From assembly GCF_964656455.1 (NCBI RefSeq), contig NC_135717.1:4774001-4838000 (forward strand): a stretch of DNA of 64,000 nucleotides. Direction: 5' to 3'. Shown here piece by piece: positions 35,046 through 46,285 of the stretch. Numbering within the stretch: position 1 is the first letter of the stretch; each line of letters opens with the position of its first letter. A program made the position numbers and the translations under genes. The notes under the pieces are model-generated. The model did not search any database, was not told where the DNA came from, and saw only the letters and a program-made list of their open reading frames with translations. Origin of the DNA: Halichoerus grypus. Its lineage: Eukaryota > Chordata > Mammalia > Carnivora > Phocidae.

Positions 35046-36859
35046 TTCCCTTGGCAACACTGTATTTTAAAAGGAGAAGCAGAAATGTTTTATCCTTTTT
35101 TGGAACGTGTTTAAATTTATTTATTTGGCTGTCGATTGTAGTGACTGGGAGAAGCAAGCCGGTCAGGGTAGGCTGGTGCCCTGGCAAACTGGATTGACTG
35201 TGTGTTTTCTCCTTGGGTTTCCCAGCACTTGGCTTGGCTGATTCCAGCTTTACCTTCTGTTCCTCTCTTCTGCTCTGTTGCTGGACAGCTGTTAAACATC
35301 TGTTCCTCTCTGCTCTGAGGACGTGCGGTTGCTGTGTGCGCAGACAGTGGCCCTCTGTGTCCTGTTTGTGTGTGCTCCAGGAGCCTTCAGAATGAAGAGG
35401 CTCGTTCGGCGCGGTGCTGTCCTATGTGCTCCTGTCACTGTGTCCCCAGTAAGTCCCCGGTTACTGGTGAAGACGTCTAACAAAATTAGGGACTTTTTCC
35501 CACCACAGGAACGAAGGAAAAGAAGATAAGACAGAGTGGAAGGAGGAAATCTCCTATAAAGAAAAGGGCGGGTTTTACGTTCTCAGAAATAGAGGGTTCT
35601 CAAGCATGAGGGAATCCTGTTGTGGATCTGGATGGTGGGAGGGCACTTGTCAGAGGGGAACAGTCGGGGTTTCCAGAAGCTAAATGTTAAAGTTGAGCAT
35701 GGTTTGGATGCAGATAAGAAGTTCTCCCGCCTCCTCTACTGGCTTTAAAACTGTTCATTTTTTTTTTTTTTAAGGTCATTTGGGGGGAGCCTCTTTGCTA
35801 CCAGCTTCGCTCTTTCAGTGTGGCCTGACCCCTGAATCTTACCCTCCCACACGAACTTGAGAACTTGATTCTTTTCTTACAAAGACTTCTTTCCAACCCC
35901 TGCCCTCCCTCCAAAATACTCCATATTTGGAGCTAAGTATTTTGAGCAGAGCCTGGCTCGAGGGCATGTGGAGAATGTTCCTCTGTCCCGTGGATATGAC
36001 AAAGTATGACTTTAAAGCAAATGTATATAAACCAGGAAATGTCTCTCCAAGCCGGGGACACGCTCTTTTCCCTTATGAATGTGCCACACCGTGGGGTCTG
36101 TCCTCTTTCACGTGCCTTTCTCACGTGCTGGAGAGAAGGTGATCAGCCGTGGTTGAGATGATGAGAAGGACTAGAGAATCGAGAAAACGCAGTTTCTTAG
36201 ACCATTCTTCTTGTGAGTCTCGGGTGGTTAGCAGAGTTAAGAACTTACATCGGATATAAAATGAGAGAAAGCTTCACACTTTCACTTTCACTATTAACAA
36301 AGTTTTCATATAGGAGAACCTGAGTCAGAACGAACCCGAGCAGTTACCTGGTGGTCATGGAAATCTCATCTACCTACCATGCGTTCGTGATGAAAGAAAC
36401 AGACCCAGAGCAAGGATCAGGGGCTCTTAATGCATTCTCCAGAAAGTTAGGACTTGTGGACCTTGCTTCAGCTGAGGTCCGCTAAGGTTACTTGTTTTCA
36501 TTCACTGTAGAATATTCTGCTTGAGAAATCGTCACAACATTTTCTGGGATATTTTCAATGAAGTTTTATGAGGTCTTATTGACTTGGAAGATAGACGAAG
36601 AACTTGACAGCCCATTTGGGCAGAGAAACAAACATGCGAATTATCACAAGCATAGTTGATGTAAATGCTTCCCTTTGGTTTCCTAACCAGAGCCCCGACC
36701 CAGATTTGGAAAACGCGCCAAGCCTCCTGCCCTGAACAGCACCCGTGATAGGGGCATCCTCATTTTGGTCCCATCTTTAGTGGGAATGCTTCCAAGTCTG
36801 ATGCTTGTTGGTGGTTTCTGCAAGAGATCCTTCACTTAGGTTAAGAAAGCTTTTATTCT
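35046..36859. other. Non-coding intronic sequence
   Basis: T run at about 35759-35772. No SINE, L1 or exon recognised. Confidence 0.5.
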
Positions 36860-37150
36860 TAGTTTACTGGATTTTTTTTTTTTTTTTAATCAGGAAAGGC
36901 TGTTGAATTTTATCAAATGCTGTTTTCCCATCTATTGAGATGGTCATATGTTTTTCATTATGAACCTTTCTGTCCTATTTGACTTTTTATTTTTAAACCA
37001 TTCGCACATAGTATATCCACCGACTCAAGGCTTCAGGACTTCTTTAAGTTGCTGACTTTGCAGTAGTAATACTGCATGTGTTTCTCCTTGGACTGATTTC
37101 TTCTTTGCTCTGTTCCTATCTGCGCTTGTTTTTGTAACGATTTCCGCTTT
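36860..37150 (-). mobile_element. LINE-1 ORF2 fragment, antisense
   Basis: 'ggctgttgaattttatcaaatgctgttttcccatctattgagatggtcatatg' is the reversed L1 ORF2 3' half. Short and decayed. Confidence 0.65.
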
Positions 37151-38011
37151 CTAGGCAGTTAATGATTTATTGATTGATTTTAAAGCCTCTCCTGTCAGTC
37201 CCTGGGTTTTGGGAAGAGTGAGAGCACACCCACATGCCAGGTCAGCCAGGCTGGGGGACTCTCAAACACCCAGCCTTCCTTGTGCAGCTTCAGTCCAGGA
37301 CCTGACGTGTTCTTGTAACCTTTGAGATGTCCTGTTGCTTTACCCGGAGATCCTGACTGCGAATCCGAGCTTGGAGTTGCATTACAAAGCCTGACAACTC
37401 AGCCTGAAATTTCAGGAGAAAACTGGAAGTTTCCTAGGACCTCAGCCGTGGAGTGGCTGCAGGACTCTCTGGTGGGGTTTCCAGCCCAGACTGCTGACCC
37501 CACCGTCCTTCCTGGACTGTGAAATAGAAGGAAACCACATGGATTCCACCCTGCTTTGCCCTAAAATAGCGCTCCCCTACTCCCCCACCCCCATTTACCG
37601 TGAAATTGCTCAAGCATTCCACCTTTCGGATGTGTGTGAATGGGAAGCAGAATGCCAGATGCTGTACGCTGTAGCTGGTCTGCTAGAGACTGGGCTGGGG
37701 TTCACACTTGCTGGCAAGGAGGAAGGACGTACCGCGCTGCTTGCCAAGCGAGGTTATTGGGGAATGTTGTCTGTAGGTGTGGGTGTATGGCAGGTGTGGG
37801 AGGAGCTCTGGGTCTTTAGAGGGAGACCTGTCCTATTCTTCCAGCTTGAAGCAGAAGCCAAGCACAGACACACCGCCTTTTTAAAGTATACCCTCTTTGC
37901 CTGAGATAGGGCTTCCCGGGCTAGTGACACAGGTCGATGTTCCCCTGGGCCACCCGTAATGAACATTTAAAATTGGGTTTTCTTTGTTTAGAATCAAAAT
38001 GACCTCCCCCC
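37151..38011. other. Non-coding intronic sequence
   Basis: A 121-codon frame at 37539-37904 on + has no recognisable domain or splice context. Nothing else is seen. Confidence 0.5.
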
Positions 38012-38222
38012 CTTTTATTTATTTATTTTAAAAAAGATTTAAGAGAAGGCGAGTGAGTGTGCGCATGAGCGGGAAGGGCAGAGGGAGACGGAGGGAGAAT
38101 CAGAAACACACTCTGGGTTGAGTGTGAAGCCCGACGCAGGGCTCGATCTCATGACCCTGAGATCACGACCTGAGCTGAAACCAAGAGTCGGATGCTTAAC
38201 CCACTGAGCCACCTAGGCTCTC
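38012..38222 (-). mobile_element. Can-SINE, antisense, older
   Basis: AAAAAAGATTTAAGAGAAGGCGAGTG start and GAGCCACCTAGGCTCTC end. More diverged than neighbours. Flanked by CCCCCCTT-type sequence on both sides. Confidence 0.82.
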
Positions 38223-38444
38223 ACCCCCCTTCTTAAAAAAAAAATAACATTTTCAGCATAAACTTTCTCCACCTTTAATTTTTTGTAAGCTTCATAGTAA
38301 CATAGGCCCTATGTGGACAATGTTTATCCCATAGCTTGATCTTTGTACCCAGAGCAATTTCTGTGAACATTTCATTGGATATGTGATAGCGAATATGTGC
38401 ATATCTCGTTGGAAAATACGATGTAAGTAATACTGTATTGTCTT

Positions 38445-38627
38445 TTTTTTTATATAAGATTTTATTTATTTGTCAGAGAGCACAAGCAGGGGGAGTGGCA
38501 GGCAGAAGGAGAGGGAGAAGCAGGCTCCCTGCTGAGCAAGGATTCCCCGATGTGGGACTCGATCCCAGGACCCTGGGATCATGACCTGAGCTGAAGGCAG
38601 ATGCTTACTGAGCCACCCAGGCGTCCC
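38445..38627 (-). mobile_element. Can-SINE, antisense, left member of a same-site pair
   Basis: Short-tail copy ending GAGCCACCCAGGCGTCCC. Flanked by AATACTGTATTGTCTT at 38429-38444 and 38628-38643. Confidence 0.95.
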
Positions 38628-38643
38628 AATACTGTATTGTCTT

Positions 38644-38848
38644 AAGATTTTTTTTTTTTTTTTTTTTTTTACTTATTTGAGAGAGAGAATGAGAGAGAGA
38701 GAGAGCACATGAGAGGGGTTAGGGTCAGAAGGAGAAGCAGACTCCCTGCTGAGCAGGGAGCCCGATGCGGGACTCGATCCCAGGACTCCAAGATCATGAC
38801 CTGAGCCGAAGGCAGTTGCTTAACCAACTGAGCCACCCAGGCGCCCCC
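38644..38848 (-). mobile_element. Can-SINE, antisense, right member of a same-site pair
   Basis: Different body type (GAGAGAGAATGAGAGAGAG...CATGAGAGG). Flanked by the same 16-bp site at 38628-38643 and 38849-38864, so three copies of the site bracket two SINEs. Confidence 0.95.
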
Positions 38849-39162
38849 AATACTGTATTGTCTTGATTTAGCTTGTAATTCAGACTTTATTAACATTCGG
38901 CATTTAATTCAAAATACAATAGGCTAACCATTGGTTTAGAATTTGTTTTGGGGCCTGCCATCGTGTGCCGCGTGTTCTAGATTTTCCACTTCTGTTGGAT
39001 TGCACAGAAAGTGCAAATGACAAACAGGCACGTGGTGGCAGAGTAGGGAACCAAGGATTCCGGATGCTACAATCCCAACACAGAAAGACTCACCAAAAAC
39101 CATATTTTTTTCTAACAGCTTTGTTGAGACACAGTTTATAGCTCCATAAAATTCATCCATTT

Positions 39163-39267
39163 ATTTTTTTTTAATTTTAAGTAATCTCTACACCCAACAT
39201 GGGGTTCCAGCTCACAACCCTGAGATCAAGAGTCACATGTTCCTCTGATTGAGCCAGCCAGGCGCCC
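39163..39267 (-). mobile_element. Short tRNA-Lys-type SINE, antisense, inside L1
   Basis: TTTTAAGTAATCTCTACACCC, then TCAAGAGTCACATG and GAGCCAGCCAGGCGCCC. TSD AAAATTCATCCATTT at 39148-39162 and AAAATTCACCCATTT at 39268-39282. Confidence 0.92.
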
Positions 39268-40404
39268 AAAATTCACCCATTTAAAATGTATAGTTAAAAA
39301 AAAAAATAAAGTGTCTAGTTCAGTAAAGTGTCTAGTTCAGTGACTTCTAGTAAATTTACAGAGTTGTGCAATCATCACCCAATTTTAGAATCTTTCCACC
39401 ACCCCAAGAAGATCCATCATTACTGGTTACAGTCAGTCCTTGGACCAGCCCCAACCAACACTATTCTGCTTTCTGCCTAGACATTTGTCTTTTCCGGATA
39501 CTTAGCATCAGTGGGAACATACAATATGTGGTCTTTTGCATCTGGCTTCTTTCACTTCGCATCATGTTTTCAAGGTTTGTATATGTGGTAGTAGGTATTA
39601 GTAGTTCTTTTTTTTTTTTCCTAAATAATATTCCATTGTGTGCACACACCACAACCTGCTCATCCATTGATGGAGGTTTGTGTCTACCTTTGTCTATTGT
39701 AAATTAGCGCTCCTATGAATATTTGTGTACAAATATTTATTTGAATACCTGTTTTCAGTTCTTTTGGGTACATACCTAGTAGAATTCCTGGGTCCTTTGG
39801 TAATTCTGTGTTTAACTTTTTGAGATTGCTAAACCATTTTCCAGGGCAATGAAACCATTTCACATTCCTACTGGCGGTGTATGAAGGTTCTGGTTTCTCC
39901 ACATCTTGCCAACGCTTGTTAGTATCTTTCATTAAAAAATTACCATAGCCATCCTGGTTGGTATGAAGTACAATCTAATCGTGGTTTTGATTTGCATTTC
40001 CTAATGACTAATGATGTTGAGCATCTTTTCATGTGCTTGTTGGGTATTTGCGGAAAAACGTTGAGGTGCTTTAAATTTTTTAATCCGGTTGTTTGCTGTT
40101 GAGTTGTAAGAGTTCTTTATGTATTCTGGATACTAGACCCTTATCAGATACATGATTTACAAGCATTTTCTCTCCTTCTGTAGGTCATCTTTTCACTTTC
40201 TTGATAATGTTCTTTTTGCAAAAGTTTTTAATTTTGACGAAGTCCAATTTACCAATTTTTTTCTTTTGTTTGTGCTTTGGGTGTCCTATCTAGGAATGCA
40301 TTGCCAAATCCAAGGTCATAGAGATGAACCCTTGTGTTTTCTTCTAGAGTTTTATGGCTTTAGCTCTTACATTTAGCTCATTGATGCATTTGGAGTTAAT
40401 TTTT

Positions 40405-40611
40405 TTAAAAGATTTATTTATTTGAGAAAGCACATGTGCAAGAGCTCACGCATGAGTGGGGGGGGCAGAGGGAGAGGAAGAGAGAATCCCAAGCAGACTC
40501 CATGCTGAGCGCAGAGCCCGATGTAGGGCTCGATCTCATGACCTTGAGATGATGACCTAAGCTGGAACCAAGAGTCGGATGCTCAACTGATTGTGCCACC
40601 CAGGCACCCCA
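40405..40611 (-). mobile_element. Can-SINE, antisense, inside L1
   Basis: AAAAGATTTATTTATTTGAGAAAG start and GTGCCACCCAGGCACCCC end. TSD GAGTTAATTTTT at 40393-40404 and 40612-40623. Confidence 0.92.
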
Positions 40612-40860
40612 GAGTTAATTTTTATATATGGTGTGAGGTAGGGGTTCAACTTCATTCTTTTGTATGTGGTATCCAGTTGTCCCAGCACTCTTTGTTGAGG
40701 AGGCTATTCTTTTAAATATTTTTTATATGTGGTTCAGTTTTTAGGCTCTATATTCTGTTCCACTGATCTTTTAACATATTTTTGTACCAGTACATACCAC
40801 ACTGTTGTTGCTTTTAGCACCTTAATACATTTTAGTCTATACTTCAGTAAGTATAGACTT

Positions 40861-41388
40861 AAGCTTATTAATGTGTTCAGATCTTCTCTGTATTTAAGAA
40901 AAAGAGTGCAAGTACAGACTACTCTTTCTGACAGTTTATATGAAAAAAAAAAAGATGGCCCCCATGTTCCTTCAGAACTGTCAGAGTGGATGGGAAGGGA
41001 CAGATTTGAACATGTTTACAGATTGCTGGAAAGACGCTGGTGGGAAAGAGAAAAGTTGAAGGTCAAAGAGAGAGGCTGTGGCGTGGGGGCAAGGTTTTGG
41101 AAGAGGAATGAAAGGTGAGGACACAGGCTGTCTGTGGTGACAGTTGCCCACCTCTCCCTGATGCGGTACCGTCACTCCCTGTGAAGGCTGAAACGACAGT
41201 TCTGCAAAACAGGATGAACACACTTTGGTTTTTGTAAACTAAGCATGGAGGACTTAAAAATAAGTGGATGCATGAAAGCTAGTCATTGTTTCTCTGTTCG
41301 ATCTTGCTGTTGGGATTAATTTTTGCATTAATGAGTGCAGTCTTTTCCCTTTGGGAGTGAGTTTTGATTTAAAAAAAAACTAAGAAAG
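40861..41388. other. Non-coding intronic sequence
   Basis: An open frame at 40729-41118 starts inside the L1 and has no recognised domain. No gene is supported. Confidence 0.5.
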
Positions 41389-41560
41389 GGGCGCCTGGGT
41401 GGCTCAGATGGTTAATATCTGCCTTCGGCTCAGGTCGTGGTTCCGGGGTCTTCGGGCTCCCTGCTGAGCAGGGAGCCTGCTTCTCCCTCTCCCACTGCCT
41501 TTGCTGCTCCCCCTGCTTGTGCTCTCTCTCTCTCTGTCAAAAAAAAAAAAAAAAAAAAAT
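41389..41560 (+). mobile_element. Can-SINE, sense, internally deleted
   Basis: GGGGCGCCTGGGTGGCTCAG head, a missing part in the GATCGAGCCCC region, and a bare A21 tail without the AATAAATAAAATCTTT segment. Confidence 0.9.
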
Positions 41561-41713
41561 TGAGATTAAATTTTGACCTACCAAACTTAGTTTTGAAATA
41601 AAAGCCATATCTCAGTCCTGTGATATTTGAGACTTTTATTTTGTTTTTATTGATTACAATATCTCTACAGAGTTGTGTGGTTTTTTTTTTTTTTAAGGAT
41701 AGAATGGGGTTTT

Positions 41714-41881
41714 GTTGTTTTTTTTTTTTAAAGATTTTATTTATTTATTCATGAGAGAGGCAGAGGGAGAAGCAGGCTCCCCGCGGAGCAGGGAGCCTGA
41801 TGCGGGACTCGATCCCAGGACCCTGGGATCATGACCTGAGCCAAAGGCAGACGCTTAACGACTGAGCCACCCAGGTGCCCC
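41714..41881 (-). mobile_element. Can-SINE, antisense
   Basis: Shortened body with GAGCCACCCAGGTGCCCC end. TSD TAGAATGGGGTTTT at 41700-41713 and TAGAATGGTGTTTT at 41882-41895. Confidence 0.93.
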
Positions 41882-41895
41882 TAGAATGGTGTTTT

Positions 41896-42175
41896 ATGAA
41901 GTGCTGGTTTGTATGGTCAAGATAAGAGTGAGCTGCTAATGATAAGAAAACAAGTGGCACTAAATGGGACTGAGGCACATTGGTACACCCCCCCCCCCCC
42001 GACCTGAAGCATCAGAGACCATCAGTAGTCCCATCCCATTCAACAAGTGTTTTTGCACTCTTTGTCCTTTTTGTCTGATTTCACATATGTGACTGTGCTC
42101 TGGAAGGCTGAATCTGAAATGTTAACTGTGGTTAGCTCCGTGTGGTGGGGTTGTAGCTGCTTTTTCTGAACTTTT
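41896..42175. other. Non-coding intronic sequence
   Basis: C run near 41988-42000. Nothing else is seen. Confidence 0.5.
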
Positions 42176-42199
42176 TAAAGATTTATTTTATTTTATTTA

Positions 42200-42398
42200 T
42201 TTATTTATTTTTAAAGATTTTATTTATTCATTTGAGACACAGAGATAGAGAGCATGAGCAGGGGGAGAGGCAGAGGGAGAGGGAGAAGCAGACTCCCTGC
42301 TGAGCCAGGAGCCCAATGTGGGGCTCGATCCCAGGACCCCGGGATCATGACCTGAGCCGAAGGCAGACGCTTAACCATCTGAGCCACCCAGGCGCCCC
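42200..42398 (-). mobile_element. Can-SINE, antisense, cluster member 1
   Basis: ATTCATTTGAGACACAGAGATAGAGAGC body and GAGCCACCCAGGCGCCCC end. The flanks are TTTATTTTATTT-rich on both sides, consistent with a TSD. Confidence 0.92.
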
Positions 42399-42411
42399 AG
42401 TTTATTTTATT

Positions 42412-42572
42412 TTTTTAAAGATTTTATTTATTTATTAGAGAGAGAGAGTGGGAGCGAGCACAAGCAGAGGGAGAAGCAGGCTCCCCGCTGAGCAGGGAGC
42501 CCAATGTGGGGCTCGATCCCAGGACTCTGGGATCATGACCTGAGCTGAAGGCAGACACTTAACTGAGCCCCT
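42412..42572 (-). mobile_element. Can-SINE, antisense, cluster member 2, head truncated
   Basis: AAAGATTTTATTTATTTATTAGAGAGAGAGAGTGGGAGCGAGC start. It stops at AACTGAGCCCC, so the final CACCCAGGCGCCCC head block is partly lost. Confidence 0.88.
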
Positions 42573-42952
42573 TATTTATTTATTTTAGAGAGGGAGAGGG
42601 GAGGAGGGGCAGAGGGAGAGGGAGAAAGAGTCTTTTTTTTTTTTAAAGATTTTATTTATTTATTTGACAGAGAGAAACAGAGCGAGAGAGGGAACACAAG
42701 CAGGGGGAGAGGGAGAGGGAGAAGCAGGCTTCCCGCTGAGCAGGGAGCCCGATGTGGGGCTTGATCCCAGGACCCTGGGATCATGACCTGAGCTGAAGGC
42801 AGACGCTTAAAGACTGAGCCACCCAGGCGCTCCGGGAGAAAAAGTCTTAAGCAGAATCCTTGCTGAGCAAGGAGCCAGACGCGGGGCTTGATGAAGACCC
42901 GAGCTGAGATCAAGAGTCCGACACTTCACTGACTGAGCCCCCCAGGCGCCCC
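42573..42952 (-). mobile_element. Older Can-SINE, antisense, split by a younger SINE
   Basis: Parts 42573-42634 and 42834-42952 (AAGTCTTAAGCAGAATCC, then GAGCCCCCCAGGCGCCCC) form one element around the insertion at 42635-42833. Confidence 0.85.
42635..42833 (-). mobile_element. Can-SINE, antisense, nested, cluster member 4
   Basis: Full-length. TSD GGGAGAAAGAGTCTT at 42620-42634 and GGGAGAAAAAGTCTT at 42834-42848. Confidence 0.94.
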
Positions 42953-42983
42953 CTGGGGAAATTTTAAAAAAATGTTCTTTTCT

Positions 42984-43168
42984 TGGGGTGCCTGGGTGGC
43001 TCAGATTGTTAGGCGTCTGCCTTCGGCTCAGGTCATGATCCAGGGTTCTGGGATCGAGCCCCACATCGGGCTCCCTGCTTGGTGGGGAACCTGCTTCTCC
43101 CTCTCCCTCTACTGTTCCCCCTGCTTGTGCTCTCTCGCTCTATCAAATAAATAAATAAAATCTTTAAA
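42984..43168 (+). mobile_element. Can-SINE, sense
   Basis: GGGGTGCCTGGGTGGCTCAG head and AAATAAATAAATAAAATCTTT tail. TSD AAAAAATGTTCTTTTCT at about 42967-42983 and 43170-43186. Confidence 0.95.
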
Positions 43169-43186
43169 AAAAAAATGTTCTTTTCT

Positions 43187-43789
43187 CATATTAGCTGTGT
43201 TGTCCAATAAAAGAGAACCATTACTGGAAATATGGAACATTTCCTTATTATAGTGAAATACAGTGTAACATAACGAATTGGCTCAAGTTAAGAATAGGCA
43301 CTTCATAGGACCGTTTGCCTGGGCTGCTGTCTCCCTGGATGTTAAAATGTTGCGTGAATCCTCCAGGTCAGTGGCGGTCGTCATGACAGGGATGTCACTG
43401 AGGAAAGCAAGGGGCTTGCCGTGTGCGGCACAGAGACCATGGTTGGGCGTTATCTCCTTGTTCCCATTTGGTGGTACATTTGCTGTTACTCACTTAGTGT
43501 AGATGGACCTTGACATTTCTTGTCCCTGAAAGTCTGGCTGGTGTTTCATTCGCACCCTGCCTGGTCCCATCCCCCGTGGAGGCTGTGATGAGCTCCCTGG
43601 CAGGTGGGACCACAGTTCTCTGCTCTTGGGCCGGCAGCTTCTCCCTCCGCTTGCTCTGTGTCCCCGGGGTGGCTCAGAGGACCTGTGTGACTGGAGATCA
43701 GAGTGGCCCAGTTCATTCTTTCTGGTCATCACGGTATAAAAGACACCTAGTTTTGTCCTTGGGTGATATGAATGCCTTTCAGAAACTGT
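43187..43789. other. Non-coding intronic sequence
   Basis: No gene or repeat recognised. Confidence 0.5.
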
Positions 43790-45354
43790 AAATTTTGAAT
43801 TACAGATTCACAGAAAGTTGCAAAGAAAGTTGTACAGAAAGGTCTTACTTGCCCGTCACCCATTTCCTCTCGTTGGTTACGTCTTGTGTAATTGAATATA
43901 GTATCAAAATCAGGACATTGACACTGACGCAATGTGTGTGTATAGTTGTGTGTGAGCTTACCACTCCCCTAGATTCATGTCACCAATACTGCAATCAAGA
44001 CAGGGAGCTGTTCCGTCACCGCGGAGATCTCCATCTCCGTCCTGCTAGCCCACTTAACTGTCGCACCTGCCGTCCTCCCTCCCAGAGCGTCCCGAACGCC
44101 AGGTGACGACTAAACTGTTTGTCGTCTCTGTCGTTCTGTCGTTTCAAGAGTGGTATGTCAGAGTCATACAGTCTGTGACCTTATGAGGTTGGGCTTCCCC
44201 CCCCCTTCACTCAGCATAATGCCCGTAAGACCCGGTGTCAGTAGTTCATTCACTTTTATTGCTAAGTAATATCCCAAGGTGTGGACGGACCACGGTGTGT
44301 TTATTCACTCCCCTGTCATACGACTCCTGGGTTGTTTCCAGTTTGGGGATATTATAAGTAAAACTGTTAAGAACATTTGCATGTAGGTTTTCATGTGGAC
44401 AACATTTTTAAGTTTCTCTGGGATACATGTCCAGGAGTGATATCGCTGGGTCATTTGGTAGGTGTGCGCTTAGTTTTGTAAGAAACTGCCACAGTTTGCC
44501 AGAGAGTTTTTAACCATTCTGCATCCCCATTAGCAATGTGTGAGAGATCCAGGTTCCCCACAGATTCTCTCTTGCTCTGCTTTCTGTTAGCTATTGTAAT
44601 AGATGTGTAATAATAGCTCATTGTGGTCTCGATTTGCATTTTTCTAATGACTAGTGATGCTGAACATCTTTTCATGTGCTTATTTGCCATCTGTAGATCA
44701 TCTTCGATGCAGTGTTTCTTATGCTTTGCCCATTTTCTAATTGGCTTGTTTGCCTTTGACTGTTGAGTTTTGAGAGTCCTTAATACGTTCTAGATGTGAG
44801 TCCTTTATGGGATATGTGGCTTACAGATACTTCTCCCAGTTTGTATCCTGCCTTGTCATCCTCTTAACAGTGTCTTCTGCAGAGCAAAGGTTTTTTAGTT
44901 TTGATGAGGTTTGTTTATTGACTCTCATATGGTTAGAGCTCTTGGTGTCATGTCTAAGAACTCTTCACTGAGCTCTAGCTCCCTAAAGATTTTCTTAGGT
45001 TTCCTTCAAAAAGTTTTATACTTTCATATTTGCCATTTAAATCTGTAATCCATTTTGAGTTAATTTTTATATAAAGTGTGAAGGTTAGGTCACGGTTCAT
45101 TATTTTGCCCATGAAGATCCAGTTACTTCAACCCCATTTGTTACTAAGCCCATCATCCTCTGTGGAATTGCTGTTGTACCTTTGTCAAAAATCAGTTGGC
45201 TGTGCGTGTGGCTCTTTGGAGGTCTTTCTGAGTGTTACTCCAATTTAATCTTTTTCAAAATTGTTCTAGCTATTCTGATTTCTTCAACTTGGCATGTAAG
45301 TTTTAGAATAATCTTCACTATATGTATCTATAGAAAATCTTGCTGGGATTTTTT

Positions 45355-45547
45355 GTTTTTTAAGATTTTATTTATTTATTTGACAGAGAGAGACACAGCG
45401 AGAGAGGGAACACAAGCAGGGGGAGCGAGAGAGGGAGAAGCAGACTTCCCGCTGAGCAGGAATCCCGACGTGGGGCTCAATCCCAGGACCCTGGGACCAT
45501 GACCCGAGCCAAAGGCAGATGCCTAATGACTGAGCCACCCAGGCGCC
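45355..45547 (-). mobile_element. Can-SINE, antisense, left member of second same-site pair
   Basis: Full-length. TSD CTTGCTGGGATTTTTT at 45339-45354 and 45548-45563, identical. Confidence 0.95.
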
Positions 45548-45563
45548 CTTGCTGGGATTTTTT

Positions 45564-45731
45564 AAAAAAGATTATTATTAGAGAGCACGAGTAGGGGGAG
45601 CAGCAGAGGGAGAGGGAGAAGCAGACTCCCCGCTGAGCAGGGAGCCCAATGTGGGACTCGATCCCAGGACCCTGGGATCATGACCTGAGCCGAAGGCAGA
45701 CGCTTAACTGACTGAGCCACCCGGATGCCCC
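45564..45731 (-). mobile_element. Can-SINE, antisense, right member of second same-site pair
   Basis: Shorter-bodied copy with GAGCCACCCGGATGCCCC end. Its right flank ATCTAGCTGGGATTTT (45732-45747) matches the left member's flank ATCTTGCTGGGATTTT with one mismatch. Confidence 0.92.
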
Positions 45732-46244
45732 ATCTAGCTGGGATTTTGACAGGAATTACATTAAACCTGTTACTTTCTGTTTTCAATTTTATTGACTTCG
45801 TTCTTTATTATTTTTCTGCTTGCTTTAGGTATATTTTGCTCTTCCTTTTTTGGTTTTTGAGATGGGAACTTAGATTAGTCATTTGATTCCTTTTCTCTTT
45901 CCTAATGTAAATATTTTCGTGCTATAAATTTCCCTCTCAGCCCTGCCTTTGTGATGCCCCATAAATTCTCATGTGTTAGATTTTCATTTTCACTCAGTTC
46001 AATGTATTTTTTTTTTTTAATTTCCCAAGGGGTTTCCTGTTTATTCCATGGATTAATTAGAAGTGTGTTTAGTTTCCTGGTATTGGGAGACTTTCCTGTT
46101 ATCTTTCTGTTACTGATTTCTGATTTGATTCCATTGTGATTAGAGAATACACTGTGATTTTAGTTCTTTTAAATTTGAGGTTTGTTTTATGCACCAGGAT
46201 ATGGTCTATCTTACTGTTTGTGTTAGTTTAATTTATATTAGATT

Positions 46245-46285
46245 AGGTTCTGGATGTGGGGGAGGGGGCATTATTCATCCTACCA
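46245..46285 (-). mobile_element. MaLR LTR remnant, antisense
   Basis: GGGGGCATTATTCATCCTACCA resembles the reversed start of an MLT1-type LTR. It directly abuts internal sequence of the same class. Very short, so tentative. Confidence 0.45.

Larger units (their letters stand above)
39100..40860 (-). mobile_element. LINE-1, antisense, 3' UTR into ORF2
   Basis: A good reversed L1: 'taacagctttgttgagac', 'acagagttgtgcaatcatcaccc', 'catacaatatgtggtcttttgcatctggc', 'aatattccattgtgtgcac', 'ggtacatacctagtagaattcctggg', 'tttgatttgcatttcctaatgac', 'caggattt'-type ORF2 end and 'ccagttgtcccagcactctttgttgagg'. SINEs interrupt at 39163 and 40405. A 17-bp tandem duplication (GTGTCTAGTTCAGTAAA) lies at 39311-39341. 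Confidence 0.85.
43790..46204 (-). mobile_element. LINE-1, antisense, long, carrying a same-site SINE pair
   Basis: Reversed L1 order: 'cagattcacagaaagttgcaaag', 'cactcagcataatgcccgtaag', 'tggatatta'-type L1 core, 'ctcattgtggtctcgatttgcatttttc', 'ccattttgagttaatttttatataaagtgtgaag', 'attctgatttcttcaacttggc', then after the SINEs 'agctgggattttgacaggaattacatt' and 'cctgtttattccatggattaattagaag'. The ORF is decayed. Confidence 0.82.
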
